Part shown: positions 23,299-30,109 of the stretch, one piece after another
Numbering within the stretch: the first letter of the stretch is position 1
Layout: every line of letters starts with the position of its first letter
Assembly: GCA_033720975.1 (NCBI GenBank)
Contig: JAWWBL010000009.1
Span: 1-31,515 of the forward strand
Length of the DNA: 31,515 bases
Source of the DNA: JAWWBL01 sp033720975
GTDB lineage: Bacteria; Actinomycetota; Acidimicrobiia; Spongiisociales; ZC4RG35
Reading direction: 5' to 3'
The notes under the pieces: model-generated
The model's input: the letters and a program-made list of their open reading frames with translations, nothing else
Databases searched by the model: none
What the model was told of the DNA's origin: nothing
Position numbers and translations under genes: made by a program

Positions 23299-23840
23299 TC
23301 ACCCACCCCCAGGTCGGCAGGTTTGACCAGAGCGACGTATGGGATGTCCATCGCCTCGAATTTTGCGCCAGCGGCGCCCCGGGAGCGGTCCACGACGGAG
23401 ATAGCCTGGATGATGTTCAAGCCCTCGGCACGGGCCGTTTCGGCTGCCGCTATAGGTGCTCCTCCGGTGGTCGTGGTGTCCTCGATGATTGCCACGTTGG
23501 TGCCGGCCGTGACCGGGCCAACCAATCTCCCCCCGACTCCGTGATCCTTTTCTTCCTTGCGGATGCTGAATGCCCGAAGAGGGCGACCTGACTGCGACGC
23601 CAGCACTGCGGTGGCGACCGATATCGGGTCAGCCCCCATGGTCATCCCTCCCACAGCCTCGACCTCGTCGGAGAGAACATCGAGAACCGCCGCACCGGCC
23701 AGCGCTGCCCCAAAGCCGTCGAATGTCGTCTGACGAGCGTCGATGTACCAGGAGGAGGTCTTTCCGGAGCGCAGCGTGAAGGGCCCGTCGGTCCTTACAG
23801 AGTGGGCTCGTAGATGAGTGATTAGCGCGTCAAGTGACAC
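23295..23840 (-). CDS. pyrE: Orotate phosphoribosyltransferase
   Basis: 181 aa from GTG 23840, close to the length of actinobacterial PyrE. It joins orotate and PRPP to form OMP in pyrimidine synthesis. The family N-terminal pattern is LRAHSVRTDGPFTLRSGKTS followed by SWYIDARQ. The PRPP-binding loop is IIEDTTTTGGAPIAAA, the flexible loop is RKEEKDHGVGGRLVG, and GMTMGADPISVATA is also conserved. GTG 23840 is preferred to ATG 23927: a TACGAT box ends exactly 6 nt before it, the length fits, and the 29 residues gained from the ATG are not family-like. The ATG version would overlap the start of the divergent phosphatase gene. It heads the pyrE-PH-nfo-panB unit. Confidence 0.92.
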   Translation of the reverse strand: MSLDALITHLRAHSVRTDGPFTLRSGKTSSWYIDARQTTFDGFGAALAGAAVLDVLSDEVEAVGGMTMGADPISVATAVLASQSGRPLRAFSIRKEEKDHGVGGRLVGPVTAGTNVAIIEDTTTTGGAPIAAAETARAEGLNIIQAISVVDRSRGAAGAKFEAMDIPYVALVKPADLGVGD

Positions 23841-23846
23841 CTCGCC

Positions 23847-23852
23847 ATCGTA
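23847..23852 (-). promoter_or_regulatory. -10 element for leaderless pyrE
   Basis: On the minus strand TACGAT ends 6 nt before GTG 23840. The intervening GGCGAG could be a weak ribosome-binding site but is too close to the start to work. Confidence 0.5.
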
Positions 23853-23913
23853 TTGGCTGTCAAACCTCAAGTCCTTACAAGGGACCGGTTTGGGTGGTAT
23901 GTCGGCCTGGATG

Positions 23914-23919
23914 TAGGTT
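23914..23919 (+). promoter_or_regulatory. -10 element for leaderless histidine phosphatase gene
   Basis: TAGGTT ends 6 nt before ATG 23926; the surrounding TGTAGGTTTT is the same as before the PAC2 gene at 10722. No Shine-Dalgarno site. Confidence 0.55.
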
Positions 23920-23925
23920 TTCGAC

Positions 23926-24615
23926 ATGGACCTCTTCCTAGTTCGCCATGGCCAGCCGGCTTGGTCCACACCCGACCGCCTGGCGTTGAACGACCCGAGC
24001 CTGACGGATCTCGGCATCGAGCAGTCGAGAAGGGTCGCCCACCGTCTTGGCTCGCTCAGCAAGGTCGACAACCTTTGGGTTTCGTCCATGGCCCGCGCAT
24101 TGGAGACTGCTGACGCCATCGAAGCCGAAGTCGAACCCGATCGCGAGGTGTTCGACTGGCTTCAGGAGATCAACAACCCTCCAGAGTGGGAAGGAACACC
24201 GGTGGAGAAGATCGACCGCCACTTCGAGACTCTCAATCTGCGCTCCATGGATGAGATGTGGAATGGGCTGGGTCCGGGAGGAGAATCGTTCCGAGACTTC
24301 CACGAACGCGTCGTCCAGGGGTTGCGGGAGACCCTCGATTCGCACGGTGTCCACCCCATCGACGATGGCAACAACCTGTGGAACGTGGACAACCCTGACC
24401 AACGAGTCGTGATCGTGGGCCATGCCGGCGCCAACGCCGTCATCCTCGGCCACTTGCTGGGTTTGGACCCCGTTCCCTGGGAGTGGGAGCGTTTCCGCCA
24501 GCCCCACACCGGTGTGTCCCGGATTACCACCCTCAGGATCGCCGACGGTTGGGCGTTCTCACTGCGCCAGCTCGGCAGCGTCTCACACTTGCACCCGGGC
24601 ATGGTCACGGTCTAG
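23926..24615 (+). CDS. Histidine phosphatase family protein (phosphoglycerate-mutase-like)
   Basis: 229 aa cytoplasmic enzyme. The catalytic motif LVRHGQPAW places the phospho-accepting His at residue 8; the second conserved His is His166 in VIVGHAGANAV. Other family marks are LTDLGIEQSRRVAHRL and SSMARALETADAI, and Glu at LQEINNPPEWEG may be the acid. Members act on many phosphate esters (for example phosphoglycerate, alpha-ribazole phosphate, glucosyl-3-phosphoglycerate); the substrate is not predictable here. It diverges from pyrE and probably starts at the first transcribed base. Confidence 0.9.
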   Translation: MDLFLVRHGQPAWSTPDRLALNDPSLTDLGIEQSRRVAHRLGSLSKVDNLWVSSMARALETADAIEAEVEPDREVFDWLQEINNPPEWEGTPVEKIDRHFETLNLRSMDEMWNGLGPGGESFRDFHERVVQGLRETLDSHGVHPIDDGNNLWNVDNPDQRVVIVGHAGANAVILGHLLGLDPVPWEWERFRQPHTGVSRITTLRIADGWAFSLRQLGSVSHLHPGMVTV

Positions 24616-24727
24616 AACTGGCAACGGGGAGAGCGCCAACCGGCTCGTCTCTTCGCTATTCGGAGGGAGATGGTTCGCGGAACCCTCCCCGTCACCTCCG
24701 TGCGATAACCGCGGTCGGGAGGACTAC

Positions 24728-24751
24728 GTCCGGTCCGAGCTCGGACCGGAC
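24728..24751. promoter_or_regulatory. 24-bp perfect palindrome upstream of the ECF sigma gene
   Basis: The two half-sites, GTCCGGTCCGAG and CTCGGACCGGAC, are exact reverse complements with no spacer. It lies 112 nt after the phosphatase stop and 66 nt before the sigma-factor start. It could be an operator for a dimeric regulator or a terminator stem for the phosphatase gene; there is no T-run. Confidence 0.5.
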
Positions 24752-24817
24752 AGGGGAAATTCGATTGTCCGAATCCGTAGCATCGCGACGTATAGGGGGA
24801 AAGCAACGGAGGGCTCG

Positions 24818-25372
24818 GTGCGAACCGACTCAGCAGACGGGGAATTTCGGAGCGTGTTCAGGACTCACTTCGGTGCGATAAACCGGTACTGCCTTCGGCG
24901 ACTCCCCATGGGCGACGTGAACGACGTCGTGGCGGACGTGTTCGTGGTGGCGTGGCGAAAGATCGATCGAATCCCGCCGGAAGGTGAGGTGCTGCCGTGG
25001 CTCTACGGAATAGCCCGAAACGAAATACGAAACCGTCATCGGGCCGCGAGACGAGCACGGGCGTTGAGGTCGAAGCTGGCCGGTCAGGCGGACCCCGCGG
25101 AGCCGGGTCCCGAGCCTGTCGTGATTCGAAACGCCGAGTTGCGACATGTGATGAGCGCCCTCGAGTCCCTGTCCCCCGACGACCAGGAAGTGTTGCTTCT
25201 CCGCGCCCACGAAGAGCTCGGCTACTCCGAGCTCGGAATCGCCTTGGGATGTTCATCCGAGGCCGCGAGGAAAAGACTCACCCGTGCGATCGCCCGGCTG
25301 CGCAGAGCAGGCGGGTACGTCGAGCCAGGCGAACAGGCTCGAGTCCGTGCGACGAAAGGAGGTGACCAGTGA
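24818..25372 (+). CDS. ECF-family RNA polymerase sigma factor
   Basis: 184 aa, two-domain ECF sigma. Region 2 covers about 8-75 (FRTHFGAINRYCLRR, VADVFVVAWRKID and LPWLYGIARNEIRNRHR); region 4 covers about 107-165 (LESLSPDDQEVLLLRAHEELGYSELGIALG, SSEAARKRLTRAIARLRRA). The Arg-rich, Pro-rich linker joins them. GTG 24818 is chosen because GGAGGG lies 5 nt before it and homology begins just after. A TATAGG box (24791-24796) could be the -10. Its stop overlaps the start of a membrane protein with a perfect ribosome-binding site, the usual sigma/anti-sigma arrangement. Its regulon cannot be inferred. Confidence 0.92.
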   Translation: MRTDSADGEFRSVFRTHFGAINRYCLRRLPMGDVNDVVADVFVVAWRKIDRIPPEGEVLPWLYGIARNEIRNRHRAARRARALRSKLAGQADPAEPGPEPVVIRNAELRHVMSALESLSPDDQEVLLLRAHEELGYSELGIALGCSSEAARKRLTRAIARLRRAGGYVEPGEQARVRATKGGDQ

Positions 25373-26154
25373 ACGACTCAGAGCTCCTGTTGAAACTGGC
25401 CGAGGCCGACTCCTATAGCGGGGAGGCCGCGCTCCCAGAGGAGATCTGGACTGCCGACCTGGCACTTCGGGAGATCGAACGGAGGATCGGAATGAGCCAA
25501 GAAAAGACGAGAGTTCCAAACAGGAAGACCTCGGCGACCCGTACTGGACAGGCTGCCCCAATGCGGGCGCGACCAGCGGCGTTTGGTCGCGGGATCTGGA
25601 TAGGAGTGGCTGCGGCGGCGTTGGTGGTGGTCGCAGGGGCTCTGCTGCTGTTTCGGAGTGAGGAGGGGTTGATAGCCGGCGAACCTCCCGGGCCATTGGA
25701 CGCCTATGTCACAGCACTCCGGGCCAACGACAGCCAAGCCGCGCTGGCCGCGCTGTCTGAAGATGTCTTGCCGGGATTCACTCCCTGGCTCGTCGGAAGT
25801 GACACCTCGGGAATCGAGGTGACCGAATGCGAGATCCGGGACGCTGTGAGGAGGTTGGTCGTGTGTCAGGTCGACATGGGGCCGGCCTTCTTCCAGACCC
25901 AGATCGGAGGTGGCCGCGACACCACGCTGCTGGCGAGTCTGGATGACTCGACCATGGAGCTCATCGACATGCCGAACCCGGACTCCAATGCCTCGAGGGC
26001 CTTCCGTGACTGGGTGGCCGAATTCCACCCGGACAGATACGGCGAGTTGTTCGACGACAGCGGCATCGACGGCACTGTTTGGACCGAGGAAGCCGGACGA
26101 CTGCAGTTCGAATTCCTCGACGAATACCTCGACTACCTGGCAACCCAGGGATAG
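25369..26154 (+). CDS. Putative membrane-anchored anti-sigma factor with extracytoplasmic NTF2-like domain
   Basis: 261 aa. An N-terminal cytoplasmic part (1-75) with acidic helices is followed by one transmembrane segment (about 76-95) and an outer domain (about 105-255) with an NTF2/SnoaL-like start (PLDAYVTALRANDSQAALAALSEDVLPGF). The GTG start overlaps the sigma-factor TGA (GTGA) and is preceded by AAAGGAGGTGA, a near-perfect anti-Shine-Dalgarno complement, so the protein should be made in at least equal amounts to the sigma factor. The zinc-binding H-x3-C-x2-C motif of many anti-sigma factors is absent. The anti-sigma role is inferred from position and topology. Confidence 0.7.
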   Translation: MNDSELLLKLAEADSYSGEAALPEEIWTADLALREIERRIGMSQEKTRVPNRKTSATRTGQAAPMRARPAAFGRGIWIGVAAAALVVVAGALLLFRSEEGLIAGEPPGPLDAYVTALRANDSQAALAALSEDVLPGFTPWLVGSDTSGIEVTECEIRDAVRRLVVCQVDMGPAFFQTQIGGGRDTTLLASLDDSTMELIDMPNPDSNASRAFRDWVAEFHPDRYGELFDDSGIDGTVWTEEAGRLQFEFLDEYLDYLATQG

Positions 26155-26164
26155 GGACATCGGC

Positions 26165-26185
26165 GGGGGCCCGTCACGGGCCCCC
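26165..26185. terminator. Bidirectional hairpin terminator
   Basis: A 9-bp stem (GGGGGCCCG / CGGGCCCCC) with a TCA loop fills the 31-bp gap between the convergent anti-sigma and nitrilase genes. Confidence 0.65.
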
Positions 26186-26953
26186 CTACTCCTTCACATA
26201 CCTGGGGTACGTCTCCTTCGCCTTCAGCGCAACCTCGGGATCGATATCGACAGTCGCGAAAGGCGTCTCTGATGAGGTGCGAGCGAGGACCAAACCGTCA
26301 GGGTCGATGATCCATCCCATTCCTGCGTACGACACACCGTTGGACTCGCCCTCGCGGTTCGAGGAGAGGCAGTAGGCGCCCGACATGACCGCTGCCGCCC
26401 TGCCGCCTGCCAGCCATTTGTCGCGCGTCGACGCCTCGGTGGCCCGCGGGGCCAGGATGAAATGGGCCCCGCCACGGGCATAGCCGCGCGCGTGTTCCGT
26501 GAACCACATGTCGGTGCAGATCATGAATCCAGCAGTGAGGTCGCCGACGGGCTCTGGCTCGAAGCTGCCGTCCCCCGGCTGGTACCACGTGGCCTCCCAG
26601 AATCCGGGCTCGTCCGGGAGGTAGTACTTGACGTGCCCGTCCTGCACCGTCCCGTCGTGCCAAACGAACGCCTGGTTGTGGCGAACGCCGTCGCTGGTTG
26701 TGACCGGGCGTGAGCCGGCCACGATCGGGACATCCAACTCGTATAGCCGTTCCAGCCACTTCTCGTGCGATTCCACAGCGGCTTCCCACTCACTCGAGTC
26801 AACCTCATCGGTCCAGGCCACCCAAGGGTGAAAGATCATCTCCGGCAGCAGCACTAGCTCCGAGCCGTTCTCGCGGGTATGAGCAGAGAGAGACTCCCAG
26901 GACTCCTCGAACCCTTCGGGTGGATCGGGCAGCTGACAGACAGTCACGTTCAT
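26186..26953 (-). CDS. Carbon-nitrogen hydrolase (nitrilase superfamily amidase)
   Basis: 255 aa single-domain cytoplasmic enzyme of the nitrilase superfamily. The catalytic Glu-Lys-Cys triad is complete: Glu38 (VLLPEMIF), Lys109 (DGHVKYYLP) and Cys146 (FMICTDMWF). Further family blocks are GGAHFILAPRATE and SSNREGESNGVSYAGMGWIIDPDG. The substrate, an amide or carbamoyl compound, cannot be named. TAGGCT ends 7 nt before the ATG on the minus strand, with no Shine-Dalgarno site, so a leaderless mRNA is likely. It is a single-gene unit ended by the hairpin at 26165-26185. Confidence 0.9.
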   Translation of the reverse strand: MNVTVCQLPDPPEGFEESWESLSAHTRENGSELVLLPEMIFHPWVAWTDEVDSSEWEAAVESHEKWLERLYELDVPIVAGSRPVTTSDGVRHNQAFVWHDGTVQDGHVKYYLPDEPGFWEATWYQPGDGSFEPEPVGDLTAGFMICTDMWFTEHARGYARGGAHFILAPRATEASTRDKWLAGGRAAAVMSGAYCLSSNREGESNGVSYAGMGWIIDPDGLVLARTSSETPFATVDIDPEVALKAKETYPRYVKE

Positions 26954-26960
26954 CGCACTC

Positions 26961-26966
26961 AGCCTA
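26961..26966 (-). promoter_or_regulatory. -10 element for leaderless nitrilase-family gene
   Basis: TAGGCT on the minus strand, ending 7 nt before ATG 26953; the same hexamer serves thrB. Confidence 0.5.
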
Positions 26967-27013
26967 AGACAGGATCACAAGGACAGACTGCAACCCTCAG
27001 GAGCCCATCGAAC

Positions 27014-27781
27014 CTATTGGCCGAAGCGGCGGGAGCGGCCCGTGTAATCACGTAGAGCACGAAGAAAGTCGACGTGACGAAACGCCGGCCAGTTGACGTC
27101 CACGAACACGAATTCCGAATAGGCGGACTGCCACAACAGAAATCCCGAAAGGCGCGATTCCCCCGAAGTTCGGATCAACAAGTCGGGGTCCGGCATGTCT
27201 GAGGAGTACATATGAGCAGCGAGGGACTCGGCATCGATTTGATCGGGTATCTCTTCCGCGGTGCGGCCTTCGGCAGCAAGCTCTGCCACGAGGTTCTTGG
27301 CTGCGTCCACGATCTCCTGGCGTCCTCCATAGCCCATGGCGACGTTCAATCGTCTCGAGCCGTGCGGATGCGCCTGCTCAGCTGTCTTCGCCGCGGCCAC
27401 CAGGTGGTCCGGTAACAGATCAAGGCTCCCGATGAACTTGATGCCCATGTCGTACTCCGCGGCGATGGCCGGAAGTCGGCCAAAAAGCTCGATGAGAACG
27501 TCGAAATACGGATCCAACTCCTCATCGGGCCTCGACAGGTTCTCCCGGGAGAGGACCCATGCAGTGACCGCCGGGATGTCGAACTCATCTGCCCACCCCA
27601 GGAACTCCTCGAACCGGCGCATGCCAACCCGATACGAGTCCTCGTAGCTGGACAGACCTTCCTCACGAGCATGCCGCCGGTGGCCGTCGAGGACGACTCC
27701 GATGTGCCTGGGAAGGCGCTGCAAATCGAGGCTCTTGGCAAGCCTGCGCTCGTATAGCCGGTATAGGAGCCCGAGTTCCAT
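27014..27781 (-). CDS. Cis-prenyltransferase (UppS family; mycobacterial short-chain Z-prenyl-type)
   Basis: 255 aa. The family condenses isopentenyl diphosphate onto an allylic diphosphate to make Z-polyprenyl carriers for wall synthesis. Conserved parts are VVLDGHRRHAR (Asp32 is the Mg ligand), WVLSRENLSRP, NVAMGYGGRQEIVDA, PDPDLLIRTSGESRLSGFLLWQSAYSE (in segments), and WPAFRHVDFLRALRDY. The C-terminal block matches the mycobacterial Z-farnesyl diphosphate synthase group rather than long-chain UppS. The normally near-invariant Asn of DGN is His34 here, and the usual Trp is His37. TACGAT lies 11 nt before the ATG. It diverges from the hemolysin-III-like gene. Confidence 0.9.
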   Translation of the reverse strand: MELGLLYRLYERRLAKSLDLQRLPRHIGVVLDGHRRHAREEGLSSYEDSYRVGMRRFEEFLGWADEFDIPAVTAWVLSRENLSRPDEELDPYFDVLIELFGRLPAIAAEYDMGIKFIGSLDLLPDHLVAAAKTAEQAHPHGSRRLNVAMGYGGRQEIVDAAKNLVAELAAEGRTAEEIPDQIDAESLAAHMYSSDMPDPDLLIRTSGESRLSGFLLWQSAYSEFVFVDVNWPAFRHVDFLRALRDYTGRSRRFGQ

Positions 27782-27809
27782 TCCGGACCGTCATCGTAGA
27801 GCCATACCG

Positions 27810-27836
27810 TTGACAAGAGCCCGATTGGCTTACTCT
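27810..27836 (+). promoter_or_regulatory. Promoter candidate for the hemolysin-III-family gene
   Basis: TTGACA (27810-27815) and TACTCT (27831-27836) are spaced by 15 nt, slightly short. Transcription would begin near 27843, close to the in-frame GTG 27852 and ATG 27867. Confidence 0.35.
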
Positions 27837-27866
27837 GTCCTCATCGAGAGAGTGACGATCGGCAAG

Positions 27867-28505
27867 ATGCAGAACCCTGTCAGAGGGTTCCTCCACGGCG
27901 GCGCCGCTCTGGTGTCGTTGGTAGGTCTTGGTGCCCTCCTGGTTCAAACCTGGGGAAGATCTGCAGCATTCACCGGCGCTCTTGTATTCGGCGCTGCGCT
28001 CGTGGTCATGTACTCGGTGTCGGCGCTATACCACTCGATACCCTGGGATCCCCGCTGGAAGACCAGGCTCCAGAGGCTCGATCACTCCAATATCTACGTG
28101 GTCGTGGCTGCGACATTCACGCCGTTTGCCATCGCGGCATTGGAAGGAGCCCGACTGGCCGCAGCCCTGGGCATCGTATGGGGAGTTGCCCTGATCGGCA
28201 TCGCCCTGAAGGCTCTTCTCCCCAGCGTAAAGACATGGCTATCGGTCACGCTTCAGATGGTCATGGGTTGGACGGCCGTCGTGTGGACACCGGACATCCT
28301 CGATCGCCTTGGGTGGGGCGCCGTAGCGCTGATCGCCCTTGGGGGGCTCAGCTACACCGCAGGGGTGATCGTCTTCAGCACCAAACGCCCCCGGCTCCGC
28401 CCCAGGACGTTCTCCTACCACGAGCTGTTCCACGTGCTGGTGATAGTGGGGAGCGGACTGCACTTCCTGGCGATCGCCTGGTACGCGCTGCCTGCGATCG
28501 GCTAG
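27867..28505 (+). CDS. Hemolysin III family membrane protein (YqfA/TrhA type)
   Basis: 212 aa with seven hydrophobic segments, as in the PAQR/hemolysin-III superfamily. The likely metal-site residues sit in SALYHSIPW, LDHSNIY and SYHELFHVLVIVGSGLHF. The bacterial role of these proteins is poorly defined; links to membrane lipid homeostasis have been proposed. ATG 27867 is used, but GTG 27852 is in frame and closer to the predicted transcript start. It converges on pepP with 76 nt between; no strong hairpin was found there. Confidence 0.88.
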   Translation: MQNPVRGFLHGGAALVSLVGLGALLVQTWGRSAAFTGALVFGAALVVMYSVSALYHSIPWDPRWKTRLQRLDHSNIYVVVAATFTPFAIAALEGARLAAALGIVWGVALIGIALKALLPSVKTWLSVTLQMVMGWTAVVWTPDILDRLGWGAVALIALGGLSYTAGVIVFSTKRPRLRPRTFSYHELFHVLVIVGSGLHFLAIAWYALPAIG

Positions 28506-28581
28506 AGCTCTGACGCATGACGTTCGCGAGGGTCAGGCCGAGTGGCCGCTGTACCCGTTAGAAACGTTGTGAGTCGTGGCG

Positions 28582-30033
28582 TTAGGGCAGCGGCAGCGAC
28601 GGCTCCTCGGCGCACAGCGCCTCGACCTCGTGAAGCTCCTTGGGGACTGAGGCCGTCATGTTGTCATGCCCATCTGGGGTGATGAGCAGATCGTCTTCGA
28701 TCCTCACTCCGATGCCCAGAAATTCCTTGGGGACCGTGTGGGTTAGCTTCTCGGCGGCTTCCCGCTCCTCAGACTCCTTGGCCGCCGCAGCGGCAGCCCC
28801 CAATCGGATCCTGCGCTCGTTCCGCTCGTCGAGGTCGTACTCGAGGAGCGCGAGCTCGATCTCCTCCTTGTCGGGCGCGACGTAAAGGCCGGGCTCGATC
28901 GTGAATGCCATGCCCGGTTGCAGAGGTCGGGAAACACCGTCGATGCGGTAGGCACCCCTGTCGTGGACGTCTAGACCGAGCCAGTGACCAGTGCCGTGCA
29001 TGTAGAACTCGGAATAATGGTGCATCGATAGGGCATCCTTGGCGTGACCTGGTAGCAGGCCGAGGTCGATCATCCCCTCTGTGAGAACCCGCGTCGCCTC
29101 GTCGTGGATGGCTCTCATCGTCGATCCGGGGATCGCAAGGCCCAATCCCTTCTTCTCTGCCTCGAGTACGACTTCGTAGATGTCACGCTGCGGACCGCTG
29201 AACTTGCCGTTGGCCGGGAAGGTCCGGGTGATGTCCGAGGAATAGCCGTCGACCTCCGCCGCGGCGTCGATGAGTATGAGGTCGCCATCCCCAACCTGGG
29301 TGTCGTTCTCCTCGTAATGGAGGATGCAGGCGTTGGCCCCGGAAGCAACGATCGACCCATAGCCGTTGCGCCTCGAGCCCTTGGCACGCCACCAGTACTC
29401 GAGCGCTGCCTGGACCTGATATTCCCACATGCCGGGTCGTGCAAAGCGCATCGCCTCACGATGTCCCTCGGCTGTCAGACCGCAGGCCCTTCGAAGACTT
29501 GCCGCTTCGGCTTCATTCTTGAAGAGCATCATTTCCCCAAGTGGCACCGAAACGTCCTTGATCGTTGACGGGACCGTTCCGCCGAATCTCTCCCTATGGG
29601 ATCGTGCCTTGCGGATGATCGATGTGATCTTCTCGTCAAAGTCGGGGTTCCCGGCCGTGTACCAGAGGACCTCGCGCCCGATCATGTAGCGCTCGAGGAC
29701 ACCGTCAAGCTCCGAGAGCTCATAGGAGGCGTCTGCTCCGAATTTCGCCTTGGCTCCTTCGGTACCGGTGCGGATGCCCGTCCACACCTCGGCGCTCGGG
29801 TCCTTGGGCCGGACAAATAGCGTGTAATCCCCTTCGTCGTGACCGGGTGTCATCACCGCTACAGCATCGGGCTCATGGAAGCCGGTCAGGTACCAAAAGG
29901 CCGTGTCCTGACGAAAAGAGTGCATCACGTCGTAGTTGCGGACCACCTCTTTGGCAGCGGGGATGACGGCTATGGCATCGGGACCAATCGTCTTGGCCAG
30001 TTCGGCGCGCCGCTCGGCATATCGGTCAGACAT
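28582..30033 (-). CDS. pepP: Aminopeptidase P family Xaa-Pro aminopeptidase (M24)
   Basis: 483 aa cytoplasmic metallopeptidase that removes N-terminal residues preceding proline. The N-terminal creatinase-like domain (about 1-160) is followed by the pita-bread domain with all five metal ligands assignable: Asp pair in LILIDAAAEVDGYSSDITRTF, His in HGTGHWLGLDVHD, Glu in FTIEPGLYV and Glu in GVRIEDDLLIT. A Glu/Ala-rich helix (RRIRLGAAAAAAKESEEREA) is inserted before the last Glu. ATG 30033 is chosen: TAACTT ends 7 nt before it, while GGAGG is 13 nt away and too far to act as its ribosome-binding site. Confidence 0.93.
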   Translation of the reverse strand: MSDRYAERRAELAKTIGPDAIAVIPAAKEVVRNYDVMHSFRQDTAFWYLTGFHEPDAVAVMTPGHDEGDYTLFVRPKDPSAEVWTGIRTGTEGAKAKFGADASYELSELDGVLERYMIGREVLWYTAGNPDFDEKITSIIRKARSHRERFGGTVPSTIKDVSVPLGEMMLFKNEAEAASLRRACGLTAEGHREAMRFARPGMWEYQVQAALEYWWRAKGSRRNGYGSIVASGANACILHYEENDTQVGDGDLILIDAAAEVDGYSSDITRTFPANGKFSGPQRDIYEVVLEAEKKGLGLAIPGSTMRAIHDEATRVLTEGMIDLGLLPGHAKDALSMHHYSEFYMHGTGHWLGLDVHDRGAYRIDGVSRPLQPGMAFTIEPGLYVAPDKEEIELALLEYDLDERNERRIRLGAAAAAAKESEEREAAEKLTHTVPKEFLGIGVRIEDDLLITPDGHDNMTASVPKELHEVEALCAEEPSLPLP

Positions 30034-30040
30034 GATGAAG

Positions 30041-30046
30041 AAGTTA
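30041..30046 (-). promoter_or_regulatory. -10 element for leaderless pepP
   Basis: TAACTT on the minus strand ends 7 nt before ATG 30033. A GGAGG directly upstream of it would be outside a leaderless transcript. Confidence 0.4.
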
Positions 30047-30109
30047 CCTCCCAACTGCTGCTCGACGAATCCCGCCAACCCCCAAGGGAAGTGCCCGACG
30101 CACCACCGG

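Noticed and set aside
23841..23927. ATG 23927 as the pyrE start, giving opposite-strand ATGs that overlap within CATG
   Set aside because: The 29-residue extension is not PyrE-like and the GTG at 23840 has a TAnnnT box at the right distance and gives the usual protein length. AGGAAGAGG before the ATG keeps it as a minor alternative.
24679..24707. GGAACC followed by CGATA as an ECF-type autoregulated promoter
   Set aside because: The spacing to CGATA (18 nt) or to CGTG (14 nt) does not fit the usual ECF spacing, and the site is over 100 nt from the gene.
28506..28581. Terminator between the hemolysin-III-family gene and pepP
   Set aside because: Only short stems (4-5 bp) could be found in this convergent gap.
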